The notes under the pieces: model-generated
Databases searched by the model: none
What the model was told of the DNA's origin: nothing
The model's input: only the letters and a program-made list of their open reading frames with translations
Part shown: one piece after another, positions 43,716 through 53,715 of the stretch
Position numbering within the stretch: the first letter of the stretch is position 1
Layout of the letters: the number at the start of each line of letters is the position of its first letter
From: an uncultured Bacilli bacterium
Lineage (GTDB): Bacteria; Bacillota_I; Bacilli_A; RF39; UBA660
NCBI GenBank assembly: GCA_910577505.1
Contig: CAJTLN010000005.1
Coordinates: 7,872 to 71,871, forward strand
Direction of reading: 5' to 3'
Length of the DNA: 64,000 nt
Translations under genes and position numbers: made by a program

Positions 43716-44276
43716 ATGAATATTGGAATAGATATTGATGATACAATTACTAATACATATGAAACTTTAATTCCTATAATAACAATGAAATATGGAATGC
43801 GTTTTGATAAGTTATTAAAGCAAAATCCTTCATATAGTATGTTACATAATGTTTTACCTGATTTTAAGTCTTTTGTTTTAGATAATTATACGACTATGGC
43901 AAAGATGGTTCCTTTAAAAACAGGAGTTGTTGATGTTTTAAATAAACTAAAAGAAGATGGACATAAAATTATTTTTATTTCAGCAAGAAATAATATAGAA
44001 TATAATAATCCTTACGATATTAGTTTAAATTATTTAAAAGCAAATAATATTCCATTTGATAAATTGATTGTTAATGTTAAAGATAAAGCAAAGGAATGTA
44101 TATTACAAGATATAGATTTGTTTATAGATGATAATACAAAAAATTGTAAAGCAGTAAAAAGTAAAGGAATTGAGACTCTTCAGTTTGGTACTATATTTAC
44201 GCCAAGAAACAAACATTTAAAAAGAGTTAATACTTGGGAAGAAGTATATAGTCAAGTTCAAGAAATGTTCGCTTAA
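43716..44276 (+). CDS. HAD-family 5'(3')-deoxyribonucleotidase-like
   Basis: The ATG at 43716 follows AGGGTGAG; a longer frame to 43668 lacks any RBS. The start MNIGIDIDDTI has the HAD DxD nucleophile motif. FISARN is motif 2, and DIDLFIDDN the C-terminal acidic motif. The 186-residue size and NxxxNCKAV layout fit NT5C-like pyrimidine deoxyribonucleotidases (YorS/YqfW type). It would dephosphorylate dUMP/dTMP or similar in the cytoplasm. A TATAAT lies at 43691-43696. Confidence 0.85.
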   Translation: MNIGIDIDDTITNTYETLIPIITMKYGMRFDKLLKQNPSYSMLHNVLPDFKSFVLDNYTTMAKMVPLKTGVVDVLNKLKEDGHKIIFISARNNIEYNNPYDISLNYLKANNIPFDKLIVNVKDKAKECILQDIDLFIDDNTKNCKAVKSKGIETLQFGTIFTPRNKHLKRVNTWEEVYSQVQEMFA

Positions 44277-44303
44277 AGAATAGTTTTTACTATTCTTTTT
44301 ATT

Positions 44304-44312
44304 TGTTATAAT
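44304..44312 (+). promoter_or_regulatory. Extended -10 (TGTTATAAT)
   Basis: TG-N-TATAAT lies 17 bases before the S66 peptidase ATG. Confidence 0.6.
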
Positions 44313-44329
44313 TAATAGAGGTGATAAAT

Positions 44330-45301
44330 ATGATAATTCCAGAATATTTAAATAATGGTGATACAGTTGGAATAACTGCTTGTAGTTGTGGAGTATTAAA
44401 GAAGATAGATAAATTTGAAAAAACACTTATAAATCTAAATAAATATGGTTTTAATGTTGTTGAAACTGATAATGTTAGAACTGGTGGAGATGTTAGTAGT
44501 AATGCAGTTACAAGAGCAAAAGAGTTAGAAAGCTTATTTTTAAATAAAGATGTAAAAATGGTAGCAGTTGCACGTGGTGGAGATTATTTGTTTGAGATGT
44601 TAGAGATGGTAGATTTTTCTATACTTGCTAATAATCCTAAATGGTTTGCTGGTAGTAGTGATCCAACTAGTTTACTTTATATACTTACAACAAAATATGA
44701 TATGGCAACTATTTATAGTCCTTGTAATATGACTGGATTAGATGAAAAAAATTTACATGAATCATATTTAAATTACTTTAAAATATTAAAAGGCAATTTA
44801 ATTAAACAATATAAATCATATAAGTGTGAAGTTGAATCTTTTAGTGATGATTTGAGTAAAGATAATGAGTGGATTAATATTAATGGAGATGTTAATCAAG
44901 AAGGAATTTTAATAGGTGGATGCTTAGATGTGCTAAAAGATTTGATTGGCACAAAATATGATGTAACTGAAAAATTTTTAGAAAAATATAAGAATGAAGG
45001 TTTTATTTGGTATTTTGATGTGTTTGCTAAAAGTAATATCGATTTATATAATACTTTACTACAATTTAAATATGCTGGTTGGTTTAAATATGCTAAAGCT
45101 ATTTTGATCGGAAAGATATGTATTTCTGAAAGTTTTGGAGATATTAGTTATGAAGAATTAATAAAGAAAGCGTTACCAAATATTCCAGTTGTTTATAAGT
45201 TTGATGTTGGACATGTAAAACCATCTTTTACAATGATTAATGGAATGAAAGTAAGAGTTGTTAGTAATAAAACTGAAGGTAGCTTAGAGTATATTAAATA
45301 A
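44330..45301 (+). CDS. S66 LD-carboxypeptidase-like protein
   Basis: The ATG at 44330 follows GAGGTGATA. The 323 residues have LNNGDTVGITACSCGV at the N-terminus, ARGGD and then FAGSSDPTSLLYIL, where the Ser of GSSDPT matches the S66 nucleophile. The catalytic His/Glu region is WYFDVF...KFDVGHVKPSFTM. S66 enzymes cut L,D-peptide bonds in muropeptides (LdcA), or inactivate microcin C7 (MccF). Murein recycling is the more likely role here, but the MccF group cannot be excluded. It ends at a clear terminator. Confidence 0.85.
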   Translation: MIIPEYLNNGDTVGITACSCGVLKKIDKFEKTLINLNKYGFNVVETDNVRTGGDVSSNAVTRAKELESLFLNKDVKMVAVARGGDYLFEMLEMVDFSILANNPKWFAGSSDPTSLLYILTTKYDMATIYSPCNMTGLDEKNLHESYLNYFKILKGNLIKQYKSYKCEVESFSDDLSKDNEWININGDVNQEGILIGGCLDVLKDLIGTKYDVTEKFLEKYKNEGFIWYFDVFAKSNIDLYNTLLQFKYAGWFKYAKAILIGKICISESFGDISYEELIKKALPNIPVVYKFDVGHVKPSFTMINGMKVRVVSNKTEGSLEYIK

Positions 45302-45323
45302 TATTTATTTAAGAAAATAATGG

Positions 45324-45358
45324 AGATTATTAAAAAAAATTAAAATAATCTTTTTTTC
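45324..45358 (+). terminator. Terminator after S66 gene
   Basis: An 8-bp perfect stem (45324-45331 with 45344-45351) and T7. Confidence 0.7.
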
Positions 45359-45407
45359 TTGAATATGATTTAGATAGGGGTTATAATGATATGGTTCGGT
45401 AACGAAC
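45359..45407 (+). promoter_or_regulatory. Promoter and likely MarR operator
   Basis: TTGAAT (45359-45364) and TATAAT (45382-45387) have a 17-base spacer. Just downstream, GTTCG-GTAA-CGAAC (45394-45407) is an inverted repeat placed to block transcription. It fits autorepression by the MarR protein encoded next. Confidence 0.7.
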
Positions 45408-45423
45408 TAATGAGGTGAGTGAA

Positions 45424-45855
45424 GTGCAGAATTCTTCAATAATGGTAGAATTTAATGAAGTAAATATGGAAATATTTAAGAAGGTATCAGCAAGGTACAA
45501 GGAATTAGGATTAGATGTAACTCCAGTCCATAGTAGAATAATAATGTTCTTATATGATAGTGATAGATTAGTATGTCAAAAAGATATTGAGAGGTTTGTA
45601 TCATGTAATAAATCAACAATGTCATCAATTTTGAATACAATGGAAAAGAAAGACTTAATAATTAGAGTTGATTCTTCAGAAGATTCAAGAATGAAGATTA
45701 TTAAGTTAACTGATAAGTCTAAAAAAATAGCTGATGTTCTTAGAAATGATAAAGAAAAAATAGATGAGTTATTAAACTTGAATATATCAGAAGAAGAATA
45801 TGCAGAATTCAATCGCATTTTGAATAAAATAAGGAAAAATATAGAAAGGATATAA
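45424..45855 (+). CDS. MarR-family transcriptional regulator
   Basis: I choose the GTG at 45424, which is properly spaced from GAGGTGAG; the track-like GTG at 45415 lies inside that RBS. The wHTH is clear: LVCQKDIERFVSCNKSTMSSILNTMEKKDLIIRVDSSEDSRMKIIKLTDKS, with the DSRM wing typical of MarR. It precedes a two-gene ABC exporter by 2 bases, a common arrangement in which the regulator senses a drug and derepresses the pump. The inverted repeat at 45394 is its probable site. Confidence 0.9.
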   Translation: MQNSSIMVEFNEVNMEIFKKVSARYKELGLDVTPVHSRIIMFLYDSDRLVCQKDIERFVSCNKSTMSSILNTMEKKDLIIRVDSSEDSRMKIIKLTDKSKKIADVLRNDKEKIDELLNLNISEEEYAEFNRILNKIRKNIERI

Positions 45856-45857
45856 AA

Positions 45858-47609
45858 ATGGGAAAGTTATTTAAAAATTTAAGAAAAAAAGAAATAATTG
45901 GTATTTTAATAGCTTTAGTACTTATTATTGTCCAAGTATGGTTAGAGTTAACCATGCCTGATTATATGAGTGAGATTACAAGACTTGTTCAAACTGAAGG
46001 AAGTTTGATGAAAGATATAATTAGAGAAGGTGCATTGATGTTAGGGTGTGCTTTTGGTAGTTTAGTTGCTTCTGTTATAGTTTGTTATTTAGCGGCGAAT
46101 ATTGCATCAAGTTTTGCAACAACTATAAGATCTAAAATATTTAGAAAAATCCAAGAATTTGGTACTGAAGAAATTAAGAAATTTTCAACTAGTAGTTTAA
46201 TTACTAGAACAACTAATGATGTTACGCAAGTCGATATGATTATTGGTATGGGACTTCAAATGATGGTTAAAGCTCCGATAATGGCTGTATGGGCAGTTTT
46301 AAAAATACTTAATAAAGGATTGGAATGGAGCATTTTAACTGGTGCTTGTGTGGCAATTCTCTTAACTACGGTAATTATTATATTAATAATAGTTTTACCA
46401 AGATTTGAGCGTGTTCAAAAATTAATCGATAGAATTAATGGGGTTACTAGAGAAAATTTAACTGGTATTAGAGTAATTAGAGCATTTAATGCCGAACAAT
46501 TTCAACAAGATAGATTTGAAGAAGTTAATAAAGATTTAACTAATCAACAATTATTTAATCAAAGAACGTTTGCAACAATGATGCCAATGATGAATTTAGT
46601 TATGCATGGTTTGACTTTGGGGATTTATATTATTGGAGCAATTTTAATTTTAAAAGCTGGAATGGTTGATAAGATAACATTGTTTAGTAATATGATTGTA
46701 TTTTCAAGTTATGGAATGCAAGTTATAATGTCATTTTTGATGTTAGCAATGATATTTATGATGGTTCCAAGAGCTCAAATATCTGCACGAAGAATTAATG
46801 AAATATTAGATGAAGAAGTAAGTGTTATTGATGGAACATTTAATGGTGAAACAAAAGAAACTGGTACTATTGAATTTAAAAATGTTAGTTTTAAATATCC
46901 AGATGCTGATGAATATTTATTAAAAGACATTTCATTTAAAGCTGAAAAGGGTGAAACTATTGCATTTATTGGTTCAACAGGTAGTGGTAAATCTAGTTTA
47001 ATTAATTTAATTCCTAGATTCTATGATGCTACTAAGGGAGAAGTTTTAGTAGATGGAATTAATGTAAAAAAATATAGATTAGATGCTTTAAATAATAAAA
47101 TTGGATATGTTCCACAAAAAGCAGTAATGTTTACTGGTACAGTAAGTGAGAATGTTTCATATGGAGATAATGGTAAACCAGAACCAACTATCGAAAAGAT
47201 AAAAGAAGCTGTTAAAGTCGCACAGGGAGCTGATTTTGTCGAAAAAATGGATGGAGCATATGATGCGCATATAGCTCGTGGTGGTACTAATGTTTCTGGT
47301 GGTCAAAAGCAAAGACTAAGTATTGCAAGAGCAATAGCAAGAGATCCAGAAATTTATATATTTGATGATTCTTTTTCAGCATTAGATTATAAAACTGATG
47401 CAGTATTGAGAAAAGAACTTAAAAATTATACAAAAAATGCGACAAGTGTTATTGTTGCACAAAGAATTGGTACAATTATGAATGCTGATAAAATTATTGT
47501 TTTGGATAAAGGTGAATGTGTTGGTATTGGAACACATAAAGAATTATTAAAGAATTGTGATGTATATAAAGAAATAGCATTGTCACAATTAAGTGAGGAG
47601 GAATTATAG
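45858..47609 (+). CDS. ABC exporter half-transporter A (degenerate site)
   Basis: Residues 1-320 hold six membrane segments of an ABC exporter, and the rest the ATPase: Walker A GSTGSGKSS, signature NVSGGQKQR and Walker B IYIFDDSFSALD. The catalytic Glu after Walker B is replaced by Asp (DD), typical of the non-canonical site of heterodimeric exporters such as LmrC/BmrC. It pairs with the gene directly downstream (no gap). It likely exports drugs or toxic peptides at the membrane under MarR control. Confidence 0.92.
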   Translation: MGKLFKNLRKKEIIGILIALVLIIVQVWLELTMPDYMSEITRLVQTEGSLMKDIIREGALMLGCAFGSLVASVIVCYLAANIASSFATTIRSKIFRKIQEFGTEEIKKFSTSSLITRTTNDVTQVDMIIGMGLQMMVKAPIMAVWAVLKILNKGLEWSILTGACVAILLTTVIIILIIVLPRFERVQKLIDRINGVTRENLTGIRVIRAFNAEQFQQDRFEEVNKDLTNQQLFNQRTFATMMPMMNLVMHGLTLGIYIIGAILILKAGMVDKITLFSNMIVFSSYGMQVIMSFLMLAMIFMMVPRAQISARRINEILDEEVSVIDGTFNGETKETGTIEFKNVSFKYPDADEYLLKDISFKAEKGETIAFIGSTGSGKSSLINLIPRFYDATKGEVLVDGINVKKYRLDALNNKIGYVPQKAVMFTGTVSENVSYGDNGKPEPTIEKIKEAVKVAQGADFVEKMDGAYDAHIARGGTNVSGGQKQRLSIARAIARDPEIYIFDDSFSALDYKTDAVLRKELKNYTKNATSVIVAQRIGTIMNADKIIVLDKGECVGIGTHKELLKNCDVYKEIALSQLSEEEL

Positions 47610-49772
47610 ATGCCAAGACCAGGTGGACGTAGAGTTCAGGAAAAATCAAAGGATTTCTTTGGTTCAATGAAAAGACTAATAAGCAATCTTAAGCCTTGGA
47701 AAATACTAATGGGTATAGCATTAGTTTTAGCTATGATTAGTGCAATTTTATCTTTAATTGCTCCTAATAAATTATCAGATTTTGCTGATGAAATAAGTGC
47801 TGGATTAGTTCCGAAGACTGAAATGTTTGAAGTTATAAGTGAAAAAATGTTTGCAAATTTTAGAGAAGATAAGATGCAAGCTAAAGTTAACGATATCTTG
47901 ATATCTGAAGAAATATCTGAAGAAGATAAAACGGTATTTATGAACAGTTTACAAGTAATACAAAATGCAAATGATGAAAATAAAAGTAAATTATTCTTAT
48001 CAATGCCTGAATCTATATTAAAAGTATTATTTGAAGATATAGTAGTAGATGGTGTTAGTATAAGTGTACAAGATCAAATTGATATGATTAATTTATTATC
48101 AGATATGGGAGATGAAACTGGTACAGAGAATGCTTTAAAGATAATGGATGAATTACCAAAGTCAGTTTATAGTGTTATAGAACCAGAAATGAATGTTAAA
48201 AGAATAAAGAACATTGCTATATTTATGGGAATTTTATATATTGTAAGTTCTTTATTTAGCTATATTCAGAGTTTATCTATGACTCATGTCTCAAATAATT
48301 TTGCTAGAAAATTAAGAACGAGTGTAAGTAGTAAGATTAATACATTACCTCTTAAATATTTTGATACTCATGAAACAGGGGATGTATTATCTAGAATAAC
48401 TAATGATATTGATACAATTGCACAAAATTTAAATAATAGTTTATCTACTTTAGTAAGTAGCTCAACGTTATTTATAGGGTCAATATTTATGATGTTTTAT
48501 ACTAACTGGGTAATGGCAATTACTGCAATAGTTGCTAGTATGGTAGGATTTATGTTTATGTTTGGAATCCTTGGAAAGTCACAAAAATACTTTAATGAAA
48601 ATCAAAGAGCTTTAGGTGAATTAAATGGTTATATCGAAGAGAATTATTCAGGACATAATGTAGTTAAAGCTTATAATGGTGTTAAAGATGCGCTTAATGA
48701 TTTTGAAAAGCTTAATAATGATTTATATGAAGCCAAGAGAAAGAGTATTTTCTTATCTGGAACAATGCAACCTTTAATGGGATTTATTGGTAACCTAGGT
48801 TATGTTGCAGTATGTATTGTTGGTGCATTGTTAACAATGAATGGATATATTTCATTTGGTGTTATAGTAGCATTTATGATTTATGTAAGATTATTTACTA
48901 ATCCTTTATCACAAATTGCCCAAGCTATGACAAATTTACAATCAACAGCAGCAGCTTCAGAAAGAGTCTTTGAATTCTTAGATGAAAAAGAGATGAGTAA
49001 TCAAAAGAATATTGTAAGAAGACTTGATCGTTCTAAGGTTAAGGGAAATATATCTTTCAATCATGTTAAGTTTGGTTATGATAAAAAACGTATGATTATT
49101 AAAGATTTTAGTGTAGATGTTAAACCAGGTCAGAAGATAGCGATTGTTGGACCAACTGGTGCTGGTAAGACTACTATGGTAAACTTACTTATGAAGTTTT
49201 ATGAGATAAATGAAGGAGACATTTTAATTGATGGTGTTTCAGCAAAAGATTTATCAAGAGAAAATATTCACGAATTATTTTGTATGGTATTACAAGATAC
49301 TTGGTTATTTGAAGGAACCATAGCTGATAATTTACGTTTTAATAAGAAAAATGTAAGTGATGAAGAGATTATGGAAGCTTGTAAGGTAGTTGGAATTGAT
49401 CACTTTGTTAAAACATTACCTGGTGGATTAAATGCAATGTTAGGTGATACTGATACGGTAAGTCAAGGACAAAAGCAGTTATTTACAATTGCTCGTGGTA
49501 TGCTTGAAGATGCTCCATTCTTAATTTTAGATGAAGCAACAAGCAACGTTGATACCAGAACTGAAGAATTAGTTCAAAAAGCTATGGATAAGTTAACAGA
49601 AGGAAGAACATCTTTTATTATTGCACATAGATTATCAACAATTAAGAATGCTGATTTAATACTTGTTATGAATGAAGGTAATATAATTGAACAAGGTACA
49701 CATGATGAATTGATGAATCAGAAAGGTTTCTATGCTAATTTATATAATAGTCAATTTGAAAAATTAAGTTAA
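47610..49772 (+). CDS. ABC exporter half-transporter B (canonical site)
   Basis: The 720 residues are longer than usual because of an extracellular insertion of about 130 residues between the first two membrane segments. The ATPase has Walker A GPTGAGKTT, signature VSQGQKQ and Walker B FLILDEATSNVD with the catalytic Glu. With the Asp in its partner this gives the one-active-site heterodimer of the LmrCD/BmrCD kind. GAGGAGG precedes the ATG. The operon ends at 49771-49795. Confidence 0.93.
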   Translation: MPRPGGRRVQEKSKDFFGSMKRLISNLKPWKILMGIALVLAMISAILSLIAPNKLSDFADEISAGLVPKTEMFEVISEKMFANFREDKMQAKVNDILISEEISEEDKTVFMNSLQVIQNANDENKSKLFLSMPESILKVLFEDIVVDGVSISVQDQIDMINLLSDMGDETGTENALKIMDELPKSVYSVIEPEMNVKRIKNIAIFMGILYIVSSLFSYIQSLSMTHVSNNFARKLRTSVSSKINTLPLKYFDTHETGDVLSRITNDIDTIAQNLNNSLSTLVSSSTLFIGSIFMMFYTNWVMAITAIVASMVGFMFMFGILGKSQKYFNENQRALGELNGYIEENYSGHNVVKAYNGVKDALNDFEKLNNDLYEAKRKSIFLSGTMQPLMGFIGNLGYVAVCIVGALLTMNGYISFGVIVAFMIYVRLFTNPLSQIAQAMTNLQSTAAASERVFEFLDEKEMSNQKNIVRRLDRSKVKGNISFNHVKFGYDKKRMIIKDFSVDVKPGQKIAIVGPTGAGKTTMVNLLMKFYEINEGDILIDGVSAKDLSRENIHELFCMVLQDTWLFEGTIADNLRFNKKNVSDEEIMEACKVVGIDHFVKTLPGGLNAMLGDTDTVSQGQKQLFTIARGMLEDAPFLILDEATSNVDTRTEELVQKAMDKLTEGRTSFIIAHRLSTIKNADLILVMNEGNIIEQGTHDELMNQKGFYANLYNSQFEKLS

Positions 49773-49795
49773 GAGAGTTTTTACTCTCTTTTTTT
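49771..49795 (+). terminator. Terminator of MarR-ABC operon
   Basis: An 8-bp perfect stem (49771-49778 with 49783-49790), a T4 loop and a T run. Confidence 0.75.
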
Positions 49796-49796
49796 A

Positions 49797-49805
49797 TGGT
49801 ATAAT
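49797..49805 (+). promoter_or_regulatory. Extended -10 (TGGTATAAT)
   Basis: TG-N-TATAAT lies 17 bases before the PP2C-like gene, directly after a terminator. Confidence 0.6.
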
Positions 49806-49822
49806 GATTATGGTGATAATAG

Positions 49823-50587
49823 ATGAAAGTATTAAGTAGTGGAACATATAAAGGAGTACGCAGTTATAATGCTGATATAATTGGTTTACTTGATGATATG
49901 TATTATGTATGTGATGGTTCGACTGCTGTATTTGATGATAATAAGTTTTTTGATACTGGAGACTTGTTAGAATATATGAGGCTTTTAAATAAAAATATTA
50001 AGAATGAATCTGATATAAAAAGTGATTTAAAGAAGGCGATAAGATTAAGTAATCAGTATTTAGTTGGTATGGAGAAATATCATGAATATGAACTTCCTAC
50101 ATATACTATTGCAGTTGTTAAAGATTTAGGAGTAATGATAGAATATTATATTCTTTGTGATACTTTAATATCGATATTATATAAAGATGGACATGTTGAG
50201 AATATTCAAGATAGAAGAATTGATTCAGTTAAGGATTTTTGTCGTGCTAAAAGAAGAGAGATACTTGCTAATACTAATTTAAGTGAAGATGAAAGAATGA
50301 AATTATTGCTTGAAAATGAACAAGTTACGAGAATGAAAGCAAATGCAGAAGATGGTTTTCCAGTAGGTTCTACTAAAGAAGATAGCATTGATTTGGGTTT
50401 TATCGGAATTATTGATAAAAGTAAAGTTGATAGAATACTAATATGTTCAGATGGTTACTATGATAGTGAAGATGTTATGCCATCAACTGTTGAAGATTTT
50501 GAATTATCATATGTTGAAAATAGAGTACAAGAAATACTTAGTCATGATAAAAGAGATGATATGACTTATATATTATTAGAAGTTTAA
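49823..50587 (+). CDS. PP2C-like protein phosphatase
   Basis: The 254 residues show a PP2C pattern: KGVRSYNAD, YYVCDGST (metal Asp-Gly), PTYTIAVV, ILICSDGYYDSEDVM (the conserved SDG block) and the final KRDDMTYILLEV (DD/DN-x-T). The order and spacing match PPM phosphatases, which dephosphorylate Ser/Thr with two Mn/Mg ions. No kinase gene is adjacent, though three kinase-like genes lie 10 kb away. The family call is moderately secure because the first metal Asp region is divergent. Confidence 0.75.
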   Translation: MKVLSSGTYKGVRSYNADIIGLLDDMYYVCDGSTAVFDDNKFFDTGDLLEYMRLLNKNIKNESDIKSDLKKAIRLSNQYLVGMEKYHEYELPTYTIAVVKDLGVMIEYYILCDTLISILYKDGHVENIQDRRIDSVKDFCRAKRREILANTNLSEDERMKLLLENEQVTRMKANAEDGFPVGSTKEDSIDLGFIGIIDKSKVDRILICSDGYYDSEDVMPSTVEDFELSYVENRVQEILSHDKRDDMTYILLEV

Positions 50588-50630
50588 AAGATTTAGTATA
50601 TAGCAAAGAGTTATAAACATCTTTTTTATA

Positions 50631-50639
50631 TGGTATAAT
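50631..50639 (+). promoter_or_regulatory. Extended -10 (TGGTATAAT)
   Basis: TG-N-TATAAT lies 24 bases before the membrane-protein ATG at 50664. Confidence 0.6.
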
Positions 50640-50663
50640 AGTTATATTGAATAGAGTGATGTA

Positions 50664-51500
50664 ATGAAAAAGTTAAAAGAAGAAACAGAAATTATAGAAG
50701 ATAAAGGTAAAGATAAAAAAATATATAAGATATTTATATGGATTTTAATAGTTTTAATTTCTTTGATTGGCATTTTCTTTTTAGCAACATATATTAGATG
50801 GAATGCTGAAATTAAAGATAAGAATGAAATTTTATATTATAAGCAAGAAGAAATAAAAATTGATAGTTTAAAAGATTTTTATGGTAGTGAAGTAGAATTA
50901 AATATAAATGATAACGAAGCATTATTAATGTATTGTAGTAGTAAGTATGGAGGAACTTGTGTTACAGGAGATTTTTCAAATAGTATTGAAAATTTGTTTA
51001 GAAATCCATATGTTATTGTAAATGTTGTTATTTTACTTGATTTAGTTTTATTATATTTTATTCTTAAAGATAAAAATATTGGTATTATAAAAGTATATGT
51101 TATAAGTACTATTATATTATTGTATGGATGTTATGGTATAGGATTACAAATTTATAAATATGCAGATTATTATAAGCTAGTAAATGATTCGGAATATTTA
51201 ACTAATGGAATTATTTATAAAGGTTTAAAAACTAATAATAATAAATATTTTAAACCGGTTGTATCTTATGATATTGATAGTAATAATTATAAAGTATATG
51301 TTAACTATGATGTTAAAGGTACTATAGATAGTAAAATTGATGAAAAGATTACTCTATATTATGATAATAAGAATTATGAAAATGTAACTCCTAAAAGAAA
51401 TTTTGTAGGGTATGTATTGCCTTTGATAGTAAGTATTATTACTTTTGCATTGGGAATATTTTATATGACATTACTTAAAGTTAAGAAAGAAGAGAAATAG
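50664..51500 (+). CDS. Membrane protein with DUF3592-like domain
   Basis: The 278 residues have membrane segments near 24-45, 112-130, 138-160 and 245-268. Between the third and fourth, a soluble segment (PVVSYDIDSNNYKVYVNYDV...KITLYYDNKNYENV) has the beta pattern of DUF3592 domains, as in the protein at 40628. An acidic N-terminal tail of about 20 residues precedes the first segment. Function unknown. The RBS is weak (GAGTGATG). Confidence 0.7.
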   Translation: MKKLKEETEIIEDKGKDKKIYKIFIWILIVLISLIGIFFLATYIRWNAEIKDKNEILYYKQEEIKIDSLKDFYGSEVELNINDNEALLMYCSSKYGGTCVTGDFSNSIENLFRNPYVIVNVVILLDLVLLYFILKDKNIGIIKVYVISTIILLYGCYGIGLQIYKYADYYKLVNDSEYLTNGIIYKGLKTNNNKYFKPVVSYDIDSNNYKVYVNYDVKGTIDSKIDEKITLYYDNKNYENVTPKRNFVGYVLPLIVSIITFALGIFYMTLLKVKKEEK

Positions 51501-51555
51501 TAGATTAATGCTTTTCTCTTTTATTTTGTAATAAATTGATTTCATATATATATTT

Positions 51556-51564
51556 TGGTATAAT
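51556..51564 (+). promoter_or_regulatory. Extended -10 (TGGTATAAT)
   Basis: TG-N-TATAAT lies 28 bases before the DUF2207-like gene. Confidence 0.6.
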
Positions 51565-51592
51565 TTAATAATAGGATAGTGGGTTGGTTAAC

Positions 51593-53710
51593 ATGAAAAA
51601 AGTGTTACAATTTTTAATATGTTTTGTTGTAATATTAGTAATTCCTGTTATGGTATTTGCAGAAGAATTTGAATCAGAAATATTTCCAATATCTAATTTA
51701 TTAGAAAAGTATGACTTTGGAGATTCTTACATAATGAATTTTGGTGTTACTAAATATTCTAATATGCACTCAACAGGTAGTCCTGGTTTGTCTTTTGTTG
51801 GTAGTTATATTAATGACTATCCAGAAGATATTGAAGTATATATAACTATTAATATTTATGATAAAGATAAAATATTATTAGATAGAATAAGTAAATTAAT
51901 TAAAGTTTCATCTGGTAATAGTTCTTTATATAATGTAGATATTTATCAAAAAGATGTTAATTATAATATAGATGCAATTAAGTATTATTCCATTTCTGCT
52001 GATTTTGTTACTGATATAGAATTGATTGATAAAGTAAAACAAGATTATTATTATTTAGAAAATTATAGGATAAAAGTTAATGTTAATGAAAATAATATAT
52101 ATAATGTTGAAGAAACTTTTTTAGCTGTATTTAAAAATAATGTTCTTCCAATAAAGAAAGAACTTCCATTAAGACTTAGATATATAAGAGGAGATAATAC
52201 AAAAGTTAATAAAAGAATTTTGATTAGTAATATTGATATAAAAGACTATTATGAATTAAATATAGATAATGGAATGCGCATTTTTGAAATAGGTAAACTT
52301 GATAAGGTTAATACTAAGAAAAACTATGTTATAAAATATGATTATGATGTAGGCAAGGATACATTAAATTCTAAGGACGAATTTGTATTTTATCTATCTA
52401 ATAGTTTTGAGCAGAAAATAACTGGATTAGAATTTGAAATTAAAATGCCAAAAGAATTTGATGAATCAAATATAAGATTTGTTGATAATAATGGTATTTT
52501 AATTGATAATGTAAAATATGAAGTAAAAGATAATATTATAAGTGGAAAGATTGAGGGAGATATAAATCCTAATACTTATTATGCAATTAATATTATTTTA
52601 AAAAATAATTATTTTAAAGAGTGTAATTATAATATAAATGTATATACTATTTTATCTTTTATCTTACCAGTTATATATATGATAGTAGCTTTTGTTATTT
52701 TGATTGTAAATATAATTGTTTATAAAAATAAAAAATATAATGGAGATATATGTTTTAATGAAGAAATAAATAGCTTAGAATTAGGTTTTTTATATAAAGG
52801 AGAAGTAAAAGATAAAGATATTGCTTCATTGGTTTTTTGGTTAGCTAATAAAGGCTATATAACAATAAGCAAAACTAAAAAAGATTATAAAATTGAATAT
52901 GTAAAAAAATATAGAGGAAATGATAGAGTAGAAAAAACTTTTATAGAAGAATTATTTAAAGAAAAGAAAGTATTAAGTAAGAATGAGATAATAAAATCAT
53001 TTTCGGATATAAGAGAAAAAATTTGTTTAGATTTGGATGATTCTAAGAGAAAGAAAAAGATATTTATAAGACCTTTATTAAATTATAAAATTGTATTTAT
53101 GTTAATGATTATAAATATCTTTATTATAAATGTTATTAGTCTTTTAATAGAATATAAACCTGATGTTATTCTATTTAATATTATTGTTAGTGGAATCGGA
53201 TATGTAATAATGTTTATAAATTTATTTAATGATAAAAAACCATTAGAAAAATTATTATATATATTAGTATCATTAATATTAATTGTTATACCAATAGTTT
53301 TAACATCTTATTCTGCATTTTTGCAAAGTAATTTATTTATTATTTCTTATGTTTTGGGAATATTTAGTATGCTAGTTATTGCTATTATAAGCAGTTGTTT
53401 AAGTAATAGAACAAGATATGGAAAGAAAATGCTTTATAAGATAAAAGCTTATCAGGAATTATTAAAAAAATGTGATGATGAGTTTATTAATAATGAATTA
53501 AAGAATAATAAAAATTTATTGTATGATGTATTGGCTTATAGTTTTGTACTTGGAATATCTGAAGAATGGATAGAAAAGTTTAATGATAAAGATATAGAAG
53601 GCCCTAGTTGGTATAATACACAGAAATTTAAATTACAAGAATTTTATGAAGATATGAAGAATATTTATTCAGATGTATTCTTGGCTTTAAAAAATAATGT
53701 AAATAGGTGA
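51593..53710 (+). CDS. DUF2207-family membrane protein with signal peptide
   Basis: I take the ATG at 51593 over the upstream TTG. The first 24 residues are a signal peptide (MKKVLQFLICFVVILVIPVMVFAEE). The exported N-terminal part is beta-rich, with NVEETFLAVFKNN and a tail ending near residue 350. A membrane segment (about 353-375), a cytoplasmic winged-type stretch (DKDIASLVFWLANKGYITI) and several more hydrophobic segments follow, as in DUF2207/YciQ proteins. The family's role is unknown. Its stop overlaps the following RBS. Confidence 0.8.
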   Translation: MKKVLQFLICFVVILVIPVMVFAEEFESEIFPISNLLEKYDFGDSYIMNFGVTKYSNMHSTGSPGLSFVGSYINDYPEDIEVYITINIYDKDKILLDRISKLIKVSSGNSSLYNVDIYQKDVNYNIDAIKYYSISADFVTDIELIDKVKQDYYYLENYRIKVNVNENNIYNVEETFLAVFKNNVLPIKKELPLRLRYIRGDNTKVNKRILISNIDIKDYYELNIDNGMRIFEIGKLDKVNTKKNYVIKYDYDVGKDTLNSKDEFVFYLSNSFEQKITGLEFEIKMPKEFDESNIRFVDNNGILIDNVKYEVKDNIISGKIEGDINPNTYYAINIILKNNYFKECNYNINVYTILSFILPVIYMIVAFVILIVNIIVYKNKKYNGDICFNEEINSLELGFLYKGEVKDKDIASLVFWLANKGYITISKTKKDYKIEYVKKYRGNDRVEKTFIEELFKEKKVLSKNEIIKSFSDIREKICLDLDDSKRKKKIFIRPLLNYKIVFMLMIINIFIINVISLLIEYKPDVILFNIIVSGIGYVIMFINLFNDKKPLEKLLYILVSLILIVIPIVLTSYSAFLQSNLFIISYVLGIFSMLVIAIISSCLSNRTRYGKKMLYKIKAYQELLKKCDDEFINNELKNNKNLLYDVLAYSFVLGISEEWIEKFNDKDIEGPSWYNTQKFKLQEFYEDMKNIYSDVFLALKNNVNR

Positions 53711-53715
53711 TATGT

